From Theristus sp. LFF4_11 (taxonomy: Eukaryota > Nematoda > Chromadorea > Monhysterida > Xyalidae): a DNA stretch of 64,000 nucleotides. Shown in pieces: positions 46,051 to 58,100 of this stretch. The stretch covers positions 30,706-94,705 of the forward strand of contig JASANC010001006.1 in NCBI GenBank assembly GCA_030248135.1, given 5' to 3'. The first letter of the stretch is position 1. Each line of letters opens with the position of its first letter. The notes under the pieces are model-generated. The model was not told the origin of the DNA, made no database searches, and was given only the letters and a program-made list of their open reading frames with translations. The position numbers and the translations under genes were made by a program.

Positions 46051-46344
46051 AGCAACATCGATTGCAATCCCTAATAAAGCTAACGGCGCCGCAGCAAATC
46101 CCGTTCTCGTAAGAAGTCCTAGTTTAAAAACATGTTGCCTGCATTGTCAAGGCGTGTTCAGTACGCTCCGCTCAATTTGCGACATGAGCAGTCACGAAGC
46201 AACATCGACCGCAATCTCGAAGAAAGCCACTCCGCGGCAGCACATGCCTTCATCGCAAAAAAAGTCCTTGTCTAAAAATAGTGTGCCTGTATTGTCAAGG
46301 CGTGTTCAGTACGCTCCGCTCAATTTGCGAGATGAGCAGTCACG
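46051..46344 (+). repeat. Tandem duplication, two units of 147 bp
   Basis: Units 46051-46197 and 46198-46344 both begin AGCAACATCGA and share an almost identical last 50 bases, including GTCAAGGCGTGTTCAGTACG. The left halves are more diverged. A frame from 45869 to 46411 runs through both units but reads the shared part in different frames, so coding is doubtful. Confidence 0.7.
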
Positions 46345-46374
46345 CCCCCCGTTGTGGATGTGGTGGGTTGGTTT

Positions 46375-47105
46375 TAGGGTTGTTAAACAAAAAAGAAAAT
46401 TTTTTTTTTAAAAAAAAAGTGATTAAAAAAAAACAAAAATGCCGATTTTTTTTTTTTTTTAAAAATTCGAAAAATTTTCCTCTGATATGCTCTGAAAACC
46501 TCAATTTTGGCACAATTTTTCGAAAGTTCAACAAAAATTTTCTTTGATTATACCTCGTAAAACCTTTAGCAGTCGATTTTGGGCCGTTTTACCGACTGAT
46601 TTTAGGCTTCGACAACATCTGCGATGAAGTTTTTGAGCGTCCCAAAGCTTAGCCTACCATTTCCGATGCAGATAAGGTGACGATTAGCGGCAGCCTCGCA
46701 GAGCGTCCGATTGTGCTCGCTGCACCGTTTGCAAGCGCTACGTTGTCTGGTTGCTGCTTCGTGTCGTGTCGTCGCGACACCATCAGAAGAATTGATCGAA
46801 TTTCAAGGCGGTATGTTTGTCTTCACTTCAGCATTAGCTTAGCTGGGGAGAATTAGTGACGTTTTGGAGGTCAAAACACAAGAAGAGGCATGGTGACGGT
46901 TTGGAAAAGGGGTAATTGAGGTCACCAAAACAAAATCTGCAAAGTTCCGCCATACGGGTGTCATTCGGGAGGCGCTTGCATATCATATGTGGTTCTTCGG
47001 ACTCCCTGATTGATTTAGCACAACTTTGATTTTTGAAATTTTTTTTTTTAAATTTTTTTTTTTAAAAAACAAAAATGACGATTTTTGTTTTTTTTAACAA
47101 CCCTA
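46375..47105. mobile_element. TAGGGTTGTTAAA hAT-like element, TSD GTTGGTTT
   Basis: 731 bp with ends TAGGGTTGTTAAA / TTTAACAACCCTA and identical flanking octamers GTTGGTTT (46367-46374, 47106-47113). Its interior resembles 42913-43673. No transposase frame. It lies 236 bp upstream of the carrier start codon. Confidence 0.9.
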
Positions 47106-47340
47106 GTTGGTTTGGTAACTTTGGTTGGGTTGTGGTGCTGTGCTACTTGTGCAATATTTTGCATCAGCTTCAGCTAGCCCTTGCATGTCTGTTATTGTCA
47201 AAGGAAGTCCATTTTAATTCGGTGGTTTAACTGTTGTTGTGACATTTTGAAGTCGAATGTTTGAAAGTTTCAAATTTTCTTTCGCTTTGTTTTTCTTTAT
47301 CGTTTCGTTTTTTCAGTTATAAAAAGGATCTAAAAAACAC

Positions 47341-50300
47341 ATGGCGGCGACGACCGAGGCAGCTGCGGGACCACCAAAAATAGACAAAACCAAGCGGCTG
47401 CAGCGGTGGTATTTCGGCGGTCTGGCCAGCTCCGGTGCGGCGTGTTGCACACATCCGTTGGATTTATTGAAGGTGACATTGCATAAACATGACGGTTGTG
47501 ATTTATTTTGCTTGTTTTTGATTGATTATTTTTGTACAGCCCATCTGGAAAATATGTGCAACATGATGTGATGACCAACCAATCAGCGCTGAGAATTGCT
47601 CATGACCAACCAATCAGCGCTGAGAACTGCTCGTAACCAGCCAATCAGCGCTGAGAATTGCTCATGACAAACCAATCAGCGCTGAGAATTGCTACGACCA
47701 ACCAATCAGCTATAATCTTTCCTTTTGGTCCCGCAACTCAATGCGCGCATAGACAGGTACAGTATGGCCGAATAAATAAGGCAGCCCGTCAAGGCGGGAT
47801 CAGTCGCAGACTAAGAGTTGTCTTTTTCAAAAATGCCAGCATAACTCCTAATCATGTGTTCAAGGGAGCAAGAATGAACATAATAACGCGAAGAATCCAT
47901 TAGTCTGAAAAAAACACGTCAAATTTGGTACACATGTTGGTTTCTGAACGTCTATTTTCTTTCATTCAAATTTCGCGCGTTCCTTGCACCCTGAAAAAAA
48001 AGCTGCCATGTTTACTCGGTCATTCCGTAAACAGTTTCATTGATGACGCGGGAATTCAAAATTGGTAAAGTGATCCGAGTCCCCTACATAGGGCCGAGTC
48101 ACTTAGGCGACTTTGAATTGTTACATACAGATTGAAACTAGTTTCCTTTCTACGTCTGCACCCGCATTCAGTATCAGAACTTAAAAAATTGACAATAGTT
48201 ACATATATTATCGAGATGAACTGTATGTGAATGTACGAAAGAGCGAATTTTACCATTCAATTTGCTGTGTGTCTTGAAACTGCTCTCTGCGAGTTAGTCA
48301 GGTTCAAATCTTTCACTTGAATGTTGAAATACATAATGGTCAAATTACCAAGGGTCAAAAAAACTTTAAAAAAATCACCAACAATGAACGAACAGCAAAC
48401 AAATGATCGCTTATATTCCAGGTTCACCTGCAAACGCAGCAGAAAGGCAAAGTTACGCTGGTTGGTTTGGCGGTGAAAATCGTGAAAGATGACGGCATTC
48501 TCGGACTGTACAATGGCCTGTCGGCGTCGTTGGTCAGGCAGCTGACGTACTCGACAACGAGGTTCGGCATGTACGAAGTCGTCAAACAACAGCTGCCAAA
48601 AGGTGTAATATCTTATATTTTGGTCCCGCAACTCAATGCGCTCATAGATGGGTAAGCAGTCTCATGCTGCACGACGCGCGAATTCAAAATTGGTAAAAGG
48701 ATCCGAGTCCCCTAAATAAGGCCGGTTCACTTGGGCTATTGTGAATTACCACATAAATATTGAAACTAGTTTCCTTTTACGCCCACAACCGCATTGAGTC
48801 GCAGGTCTTAAAGAAAAGATATTAGTGCATGTGGTTATTTGTCTGTCTCACTGAAGACTTGCGCAAATGGAATGGACACACAAACGCTAATCGCGCCCAT
48901 ACACTGTAATCTTGCGTTGTACTGTTTGTATCATTGTTGAAGTGCGAATGAATATTCCAACGCAATTAGGTAAGCAACTGGAGTGAGATACAGCTCGGAA
49001 CGGCTGGGATCTGATTACATCACGGAAATATAGCTCACACAAAACGTCAATATTTTTCGTAACTTTAAAACAAAACGTATCTGTTTTTTTCTGAATTCCA
49101 GACAAAGGCCCGCCGCCATTCTACCAGAAAGTGGCGATCGCAGCGCTCTCTGGCGGTCTTGGCGGCTTTGTCGGCACGCCAGGTGACATGGTGAACGTGC
49201 GCATGCAGAATGACATGAAACTGCCGCGCGAACAACGACGCAAGTGAGACTGCACACGTTTATTCGAGGGTTGTTTCGCAAGCCAATTTCTTTCGTGTAA
49301 CTTTGCGGACGGATGGTTTGTCATGGACGATGATGTGCACGTTTATGCATTCCAATGCGATTTGTCCACATGAATTCCATACCATCCCTAATTTTCACTG
49401 CTGAAACTGATCAGCATTTCATCTTATAGGCAACTAGCCCGACAGGGTTTGACTTCAGATTCTACGTTTTTGAAAGTGTGCGTCGCTCTACAAAAAAAAA
49501 TGCGTTTTCAGCTACAAACACGCCATTGACGGGCTGTACCGGGTGGCGACGGAAGAAGGCGCCACTAAACTGTTCAACGGAGCGGCGATGGCGACTAGCC
49601 GTGCGGTGCTCATGACTATCGGGCAGGTTTGAGAGGGGACAAGTTTTGAATAATCTATTATGTTTCTCTTTGCTTGAAATTTCAAACCCAAAAAATCCAA
49701 CCGAACTCTCTTGGTGGTGGATCAAACTGTTCTGGCTTGTGTTGGTTCAAACTGAAATTGGCCAATCAGCGCACTTGATTTTCGGTCAGTCAATCAGCTA
49801 GCAGCCCACAGAATGTTCTATTACAGCTGCGCTGCTGAAATCGTAATCTTAATTTTTTCTCGTTCTTCTCCACATTTGCAGGTTTCCTGTTACGATCAAG
49901 TGAAAGAGCTCCTGCTGAATAGCGGCTTTTTCGGCGACAATATCGGTACCCATTTCACCGCCAGCACTATAGCGGTGTGTGCGTGTCTATTTTTCTATCG
50001 GTTTTTTGAAGAAACTGCATTTGTTTATTGATAGTTCAGTATGCGAATTTTTTGTTGGTTTTTTCAGGCCGGAATCGCCACTACAATTACGCAGCCCTTA
50101 GACGTCATGAAAACACGAATGATGAACGCTAAACCCGGAGAATTCAAGGTGCCAGATGTTTTAGATTTTTTGCAATACACTGATTGATTGGATCAATAAA
50201 GTTTGTTTGTTTCAATCTGTCACTTTTTTCGCAGAATACAGTGGTGCGGAACTTTGAATTGTCACAGTAAGAAGAACGAATGTGTCGGATCTGGTTGCAG

Positions 50301-51212
50301 TTAAGCACCTCGGTTGAATTAATTTGTGGCCAGATACGTTTTCTTGCAACTCCAGTTCCGTTTTTTCTTCCTTAGCGATCTCAGTATTCTGCGAAAAAAA
50401 CTGACAGGTTTAAGCAAACCTCACTGTAAAATTAAAAAGTAACCAGTAAACGTTCGCCAATCGAAAATGTTTACACCCAATCATTTTTTGGTGTTTTTTT
50501 GTTTCAGGGAATCGCCGACTGCTTCTTTTTCACCGCCAAACTTGGACCGTTTGGTTTCTTCAAGGTGGTTTTCTTTGATTCGTTTTGTTTTGGAGTGCAC
50601 TGATTGGTCGTAGCAGCATCCGCATCAAAATCTGTATAAAATCACAGCAAACATGAAAATCGTTCTGTGAAATTTGATGTTCATCCTAAAGCGCCAATCC
50701 GGGAATTTGAAGCGCTGGGCGTCACTTCACGCGGCGTCACGTTCGCTACGCATTCATGTAACAAAAACACCGCAGCTTCACGTGCTAAAGTGACGCTGAC
50801 GCATAAGCTTGCATGAATGGGCCTCAAGCAGTTCAACGCTAGGTCTTGTAAGCCAGAGCTGATGGGTGCCTATTATATAAAGCATCTTTTTTGCTGTCTG
50901 TAATTTCATGCTTAGCGTGGATTCTTGTCACTCAATGCTATGCAGCATGAATGAATTTTAACAGTAAAACACAGGTTGCAGTATGTTATTTGCTTCATTT
51001 AAGACCATACCTAATATGCAGAAACCATTGGACACAATTACATTCAGACGTTCGAAATTCATTTTTTAGCAAAACAGGTAAAAATCTTTCAGGGTTACAT
51101 CCCAGCATTCGTTCGATTGGCGCCGCAGACTATACTCACCTGGGTGTTCCTCGAACAATTACGACTGAATTTCGGCTTCTTTCCAACGCCGAAAAAGATT
51201 TTCAAGGAGTAG
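47341..51212 (+). CDS. SLC25A10: Mitochondrial dicarboxylate carrier
   Basis: Inner-membrane carrier exchanging malate and succinate for phosphate and sulfur oxyanions (known family role). Exons: 47341-47472, 48422-48602, 49102-49243, 49512-49626, 49882-49974, 50068-50148, 50508-50564, 51093-51212; 306 residues, complete, all joins in phase. Three carrier signatures are visible: PLDLLK at 39-44, PGDMVNVRMQ from 131 (Asn at the basic position, as is usual in this subfamily), and PLDVMKTRMM from 231. RWYFGGLASSGAACCTHPLD, STTRFGMYE and FTAKLGPFGFFKG closely follow known dicarboxylate carriers. The length fits the family (about 290). The ATG is the first after a pyrimidine-rich acceptor at 47316, so a 5' UTR intron is likely. 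Introns carry a CCAAT-containing minisatellite and several MITEs. NAT10 lies convergent, 932 bp downstream. Confidence 0.96.
47570..47713. repeat. 31-bp minisatellite, ~4.6 units, with CCAATCAGC motif
   Basis: Five consecutive blocks of the form GACCAACCAATCAGCGCTGA with AATTGCTC spacing. The last block turns into ACCAATCAGCTATAAT, which matches the inner end of the CAGTCGAAC MITE family, so the array probably grew from a MITE end. It is in carrier intron 1. Confidence 0.85.
47713..48200. mobile_element. TTCTGCGACTCAATGCG-family MITE, split by another MITE
   Basis: The left part (47713-47757: CTTTTGGTCCCGCAACTCAA, GCGCATAGACAGG) and right part (48028-48200: AACAGTTTCATTGATGACGC, GGGAATTCAAAATTGG, TAGTTTCC) join to the order seen at 23950 and 48605. 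The interruption is the element at 47760-48027. Confidence 0.7.
47760..48027. mobile_element. TA-flanked MITE nested in a second MITE
   Basis: 268 bp with ends CAGTATGGCCGAATAAA and TTTACTCGGTCATTCCG (13 of 17 bases complementary). TA at 47758-47759 and 48028-48029. Removing it and one TA restores the GGTAAACAGTTTCAT sequence of the host family. Confidence 0.7.
48605..48825. mobile_element. TTCTGCGACTCAATGCG-family MITE in carrier intron 2
   Basis: TAATATCTTATATTTTGGTC at the left and, inverted, GCATTGAGTCGCAGGTCTTA ... AGATATTA at the right, about 221 bp. It starts two bases after the exon 2 border at 48602, so the splice donor GTGTAATATC runs into the element end. Confidence 0.7.
50690..50830. 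repeat. Short dispersed repeat with GAAGCGC...GGCGTCACTTC core
   Basis: About 130 bp bounded by CATTCATG-like ends and containing GCGTCACTTCACGCGGCGTC and CGCAGCTTC. Related units are at 60718-60830 and, degraded and inverted, at 23335-23425. No flanking duplication established. It is in the last carrier intron. Confidence 0.5.
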
Positions 51213-52144
51213 CAAAATGATTTTTCTCTGTCATGCAACATTATTAGCTCAAGATAGACAGCTGGGGATCTCGGGTTTTTTTTTGCGAATTTGAAATTTT
51301 TTGAACTTTTGTCAACAGTATTCATGTTACAGTGTTGCTACACTTTCGTTTTTTTTATTTTGAACATATTGTTCACATTGTTTTGCTTGACCCACTTTAT
51401 TGCCAAGATTAGCTCAGACTGTTTTTTTGGTTGCACGCGCACTTTACCCAGAGCTTTTTGTCGTATCTATAGTTGCCGTTTTCCAGCTTTAGTCGTAGTA
51501 TTGTTTAGAAGCTTGCCAACCGAACAAATCTGGTACACTGGAGATACGTTTACAGTTCTGCGACTAAATGCAGTTATAGGCAGGAATCATGCTTGACGCG
51601 GCAATTCAAACTGCTGAGATGCGGCAGAGAAACGTAAAATTTTGAATTGTCGCATCAAGCATGAAATGAAAGTAATTTTCCTTCCACCTCTGCAAGCGCA
51701 TTGAGTCGCAGAACCAAAATACTGCAGATGATGTGTAACCAGAGTTCCTGACGGTTTGTTTTGAAAAACTTTCGCACCGTGAATTTCTAGCGTTTTGATT
51801 TCCAGTGATTTCTAACTTTGTATTTTTTAATCGTTTTTCACATGGTCATTGTGTCATATCACGGTTAAAGTGTTTAGTCAATTTTTTTTCTGTTTTGATT
51901 GAAGGACAAACGAACGGTATTGTAAAAAATTCAACAGTCGTTCGAAATTTTAATTTTTTTCATGATAACAATAACAGTGACAGCAAAAAAACAAGCAACA
52001 AACAGTTCAACAAAGCAACGACGGAAAACAAAGACTATACCACTTTTCATCCACAAACTGAATAACAATAGAAATTTCACAGAAATCCGGAGAAAAAATG
52101 ACTAAATTGCAACAATAAAACATCAACAACAACCAGCAGCGCTC
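51213..52144. other. Convergent intergenic region, carrier to NAT10
   Basis: Contains both 3' UTRs and the MITE at 51540-51725. An AATAAA on plus at 52114 and an AATAAA on minus at 51396-51401 mean that mature transcripts could overlap, but neither is firmly assigned. Confidence 0.5.
51540..51725. mobile_element. TTCTGCGACTCAATGCG-family MITE between the carrier and NAT10 genes
   Basis: CAGTTCTGCGACTAAATGCA at the left, and GCGCATTGAGTCGCAGAACC at the right as its complement. Inner paired blocks are GACGCGGCAATTCAAA and TTTTGAATTGTCGCATCAAG. Confidence 0.75.
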
Positions 52145-55100
52145 TCACGACGATTTTCGATTGTGCTTTCGGCGTTTCTTTCTGCCGCTACTCTCTTCGG
52201 ATGAGATAGCTTCCAGAAAATCCAAACTTTGCTTCGCACTCGTTGAACCCTGTTCATTGCTTACCGTCGAGTCGGCACTGCTGGAAAAAGTGCATTTTTT
52301 AATTTTCCAGAAGTTTACAAAAAACTGAATAAGTGATAATGAAAAAAAACATTCATGTGTTTCATTCATTCAGACAGTCGGCAACAAACGCGATATCACA
52401 AAAAAATGCGTGTTGTCTGCTCGTGATAAGAGTTGCACATTCGACTGGACCGAGGAAAATGGACATCGAAGAAACAAGTTATTCAAGCGAGTGACTCGCT
52501 GGTTGCTCACAAAGTTTTTTCATCATGTCGACGCAACAAAAAACGTTTTTACGGCCGGTTTGAAGAAGACCCGATTACAAGCGACCGTAAATGTTCCACT
52601 CTGTTGATCGTCTGTATCAGTCTCCTCGTCGCACCCAGCCAACTGACAAAAAAGCTTAAAAACCCAAGAAAACACCAAATCAAACCGTTTCACGCTGAGG
52701 ATTCCGCTTTTCTTGACGAGCCGCTGCGAGCCCTTGAGTGCGTCCGCCCAATCGTCCTCAGTGCCTTTGATCGCATACTGCCGTAGATCAGCGTCCACCA
52801 ACGTCTGTTTGTTCTGTTCCGGTTTCCGGTGCAACTCCGCGGCCTCGTTCAAATCATCCTAGAAATGTGTTTCTGTGAAATTTTCAAAAACGATAAAGAG
52901 AATGTGTGTGAATTTTCGAAAAAACCAAGACCATTCTACAAACAAAAGCAGTCGTCAAACATCGATTGGAATCACATTCAATATTTGCAAGACAACGAAA
53001 ACATATCACAACACGAGTTGGGAAAAGAACGTCAACAATGTCTCACTCGAAATTATCAGCGAAACATTCATTCGCAAAGCGATTTTCAGTGTTTACAAGC
53101 AAACGCTTACCAAAAACATAACGCAGCGTAAAAGCAAAAATCTACAACGTGAGACCACAAAAAAACAAAAAAGCAGCCAGGACAAAAAAGGTTGTTTGTT
53201 GTTCATAAAAAGTCAGCAAAGCAAATACTACAGCTCGTGTATTTTTGTTGGCTGAAAAATGCGCCAACGTTGAGTTGAAGGAAAGTCGGTTAACGCCGGA
53301 GTCTCAGCGCTCGTATAAAGTTTAAAAATGACGACACAACAGTGTAACGTGATGTCTTGACAATTTCATTCCAAAGTTTTTACCACACCACACAGCTATG
53401 CAGCTCATTCAAAAAGGCATTCTGTCCAATATGGTCAGTCAGCAGCAGAGCAGAGGGAGGGGCCAGCACCTTTTTTAACAACCAAAAACTGCAACGTCTC
53501 AGTGAATGCTGAACTTGATTCAAGCAGGACAAATCAATTTCATTTTCAAACATGTCTTCCAAATCGACACGACATGGTATCGTCGCTCTGTTAGCTCATA
53601 CGTCAATGTTGGATTATTTTTCAGCCCGCCTTGTCACAGCGACAAGAATGCAACGACTCACGTGCTTGACCGCAACAAAACTGATCACCTACAACCGTCG
53701 AACAAAAGCAAAGCCAACCTCCAAAGACTGCTTCAGCGGGTGTGCCTCCACCCGAACTCTCGTTTCAGTGTTTTCGGTTTCCATCTCGATCGCTCGTTCA
53801 CACAGCTGATTGAAGCAGTCCATCAGTTTGCGCATCGACTTGTTGTACAGTGCCATAATCTGAGAATATGGCGCAAACACGCAATGATTCACTCGAATTG
53901 CAGGCACTGTGGAGAGTATTGTGGAAAATGACAGATAAGAGCAGAGGGTGTTTACGTGAAGCGCAGTGCGTCCGGAAAGATACGCATGAATGACGCATCC
54001 CGACTCACGAGGCTCACCAACCACGCACGCTTCTGGTCAGCGTCAAAGAGCGCCCTTGTTGTTGTTGGGGATTTTAGGCGATGTTTATTGCCACGGCTAA
54101 CTAACCCAAAAGAGCGTGCAAAACGCTGTTGAGTAGGGCGCCCATCAAGTTTTCGTCAGTCGTTAAGTGCCTACACCCCTCGGTTGGGGCTCGATCCCCC
54201 GAACGCACAGACAACGAGTCTAGCGCGCTACCACCAGGCCACCAGCAATGACAATTCTTAACAGACAACAAATAAAGGCCCGTTCATACTGACGTATGCT
54301 GACGTACGTCGACGTACGCAATAGGCACGTCTCCATGAACGGTAATATGTAATAACACAAGACCTAAACGTGCCGTGCCGTGCATACGTCTGCACGAACG
54401 GCAGTATGCATGCAATAACACGGGACCTAAAGGGATGTGACATGCCGTGCCGTACACGCATACGTCAGTATGAACGGGCGTTTATTTGTTCAAGACGACC
54501 ACCACCTGTCCCGCCGGCAGAGCAAGCGACGTCGCCAGCTGCTCGAACGTTTGATGCTGGAGGCCGATGCCGGCGAGAATCGCAGATTGTGCGGCCGACA
54601 ATTTCAGCTGAAATTGGTCACGCAAATGAAGGAAACCTCTGGACACACTGCACTGGACGCCACTATCTGATGTCACCAATGCGCTTTTCTGTGTCAGCCC
54701 TCTCTCAAAACGACCGACTATACTATTCTCGTAACTTTCTCAGGTAACTTTTCAGGTTGCAAAGGCGCAACCAATCAGCCAATCAACCAAGTTTTGAAAA
54801 CAAACCGAAATACTGCCACAACAAGAAAAAACGCCAACACACATTCTGAGAGGACAATCGTCCGGTGAAATACAGTCGTGCGATGACGGGCACCAGGTCG
54901 GTGACGAGATGATGATCGACCAAGTTCTGCGCGTACATTTCCAGACGGCGCAAATCGCCGTTCGTCAGATACTGCGACAGCTCAGCTCGCGATAATTCTG
55001 GCGCGGTGTGAAAGGGTGAATATCAAAATGGGCGAACCCTTGACTTTCATGATATCAAATCAATTATGATCTTTTATTTTTGTCCCAAAACTCAATGCGC

Positions 55101-58100
55101 GCATAGATAGGTAAACAGTTTCACGCATGACGCGCAATTCAAAGATGACAAAGTGGTCTGAATTTCCTTTTGCACGCGCGTTCTACCGCAGAATCTAAAA
55201 CATTGATAATAATTATCGACCAATCAATCATCTTACAATTGACAGTGCCGCCAAATCACAACAAACTCAATATAGCACGCGTATGTGCATGTGTGTGCCA
55301 GTGTGTTTGCGTGTGTGTAACACGACTTCTCCAGACCACAGCACCTCACCTTTGTGCATCGCGTCATTGGCAGCGGCGTATTTTCGATTCTGCAACAGGC
55401 TGAGCGTCAGATCCGGCGGGAAACTGCGAAATTCGAACGCCAACAGATTCACGATACGACGCCGAAAGTCGCACCAATAGTTCAGCAGCCAGTCTTGTTG
55501 GTCGTCTGCAATTTTGCTTTTGCTTTGTTTCATATAAAACGATTTTTAGTTGCGGTCAATTTCTGATTATAACGCAATGAATCAAATCTAGTTAATTCAT
55601 CAGTTCGATTCTGTTCTGTCGATTGAAATACAGAGTGCATAAGAAGATGGAAGAATAGTGACAACGGCTGCTTAGTGTTATTCTGTGCCTACGCCCAGAA
55701 CATCAATGCATCCTGCATACAATTATCCAAATCATAACAATCAAACAAACTATAAATTTGAATGCGTGAAAACAACACAACAATGTAAACAAAGACAAAG
55801 AACCGCCTCCGCCTCACCATCGCTCTCAACACCGATCATCAGTCGTCTCAGCATGATGCAGCTGTATTCTCCGGTCAGCTCGTTTGCGGTCTGCCTCACG
55901 TAGACCGGCACAAAGTTCGCTCGTTTCCAGAATTTCAACAGCGGCACACTGAGACCGTAGGAAACGCCGAGATAGTGGATCGGTTCGGGTGGACGCTCGT
56001 TCAGACGCAGCAGCAGCGGCGGCAGATCGCAGCGAGGCTGCACGCGTTCCGTCAGCAGCAGCGCATCAGTCGCATTGCACTCACGGAGCTGAAGTTTATT
56101 CGGTGAAGTTTTAGTTTCTGTTTTAGTTCAGAATCGAGTTTCTGATTGATTGATTTTATGCGACACATTATAAGTGTCAGGCATATGCACAAGGAAAACC
56201 AGTTTCCAAACCAGAAAAGCACGGCACACACCCAATGAAAAAACTAATCGAGCTGTAAATTCACGTGAACTCGACTGCAGTTAAAAAACTCCACGACACA
56301 ATAGTTCTTCCGAAATTCTTCGAGACTAAAATTTGACTGAAGACTGAAAGACTAATACTAGATTTACCATGTTTGAACAAAATCCAAAAAAGCATTGTTA
56401 CGACAATGCTTACAAAAAGCATTGTTATGTTTACAAAACCCGTTATGACAACACTTTGTTCACTCGCCTCTGCGTCGTCTTTTTTCTTTGCCTGGGTAAT
56501 TCCGTTCGGCGACACTTCGCTGGCGTCGTCATCAATTTGCGGCATGATCCGTTGCTCGAAATACTCACGGAGTACCGCAATCGCACGACTACCATAGCCC
56601 ATGCCTGGAAAACACGTCCACAACATTCCATTCCAGTTGCTTCAAGCAATCGTCAGACAAAAAAAATGCTGGAAAGCACATAAAACGATCATCAATCAGC
56701 TCACCTTGGTAATCTGGGTGGGTCGCGATACGAACAATACGAAGGCCGCTGAGCGATGGGAAATCGTCGTCCTGAAAACAAAAACAGCTTTTCAAAAATG
56801 TGCGAAACACATGCAGAGAAAAATGGACCACCGTCTTTCTATAGCTGACAAACTGGAGCATCGCGCGAATGCCAGCCCGTGTCGCAACACGGTCGCACAA
56901 GCCACAAGCGCCCATAAACGCGTTCAAATTCACCGAGTGCCATCGCCAGTCACCTGGTACTGCTGCGAGACGGTCCACGGGATCAGATCGCCAGCCGCCC
57001 GCCGAGCGCGCTGCAACTGCTGCTGCACGGAGCGTCCATTGAGTTCACCCTCGAAACAGACGTGCAACACGACGAGCACTTCCGGTAAACTGGTTTGCTG
57101 CGGTTTCACGCTGTGCAACAGCACGAACACGCGATGCGCCGGGGCGTCCGATAAGAGCTGCAGGTCGTTCGGCGTGTTCTGCAACTCGGTTCGATTGTGT
57201 TGTTTTTAATTTGTCGCTCCTTTCTACCGGTTTTCACATACCGCCGGCGGTGTTTTTTTTTGGTGGAGGGGTGAACGGATCGTGATGGAACAGTGGACCA
57301 ATGGCCTCGGCACAAAATTTATATTGGTGATTCATGGTGAACTGATACTGTGACTAAATGGGACTTCCTGGAAACTGGAATTGGAACTATCATTTATCGT
57401 GGTGTACTCCACAGATGCCATTGCCAACAACGGTTTATGTTCCCCGAACGCCGTCGTACTCAAATACAAGCCATAAACTTGTGGGCTGAAGCACGTCACT
57501 CGATTGTAGTGCAATTAGTTAAACCACCAACAACTTTTTTTAAATTTTTTAATCAGCCCTCCACAAAGCGCCGTATTGCCTCAAAACTTTCTAAAAAAAT
57601 CAGTCAAAAAAACCGCAACCCAAACGAACCTTGTAATGAGCGGCGACATAAATCGACATCAGCCGCTGGAGGAACAACTCGGACGCGTCGTGGAATGAAA
57701 AGAGCGTGTCACGATTGACGTAGTATCTAACAACAATTCAAAAAATCTGAAATTCATAAATATTCGATGTAAATATTTATAAATAGTAAATCGTCTCGGT
57801 ATCGGTGCATTAGACAAACGGAATTCACAAAATCCAAATCGAAATTATAATTGAACATTATTGAAATACATGGCGTCCAGACTGCAAGCTGCACAGTAAA
57901 TGTCATCTTTTTTCTCCAACTAACAATTCGCAATCGTTCGGCGCCGGACAGCCGGACTGAATGCGATGCACACTGGTGGCGTCCAAGCAGAGCAACTGAT
58001 TAAGCCACTGTTCAATTGGATCGTCCGGGTGATATCGAATCGATTCGGTCATTGTGAGCTCGTGGAGTGCTCGACTGCCTGAAAAGGGTCATCCAGTTTG

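Noticed and set aside
45869..46411. 180-codon frame through the 147-bp duplication
   Set aside because: The duplicated half is read in different frames in the two units, and there is no recognisable protein or start context. A repeat, not a gene, is the better call.
47570..47713. CRISPR array
   Set aside because: Regular 31-bp units are directly adjacent with no unique spacers, in an animal intron. It is a minisatellite.
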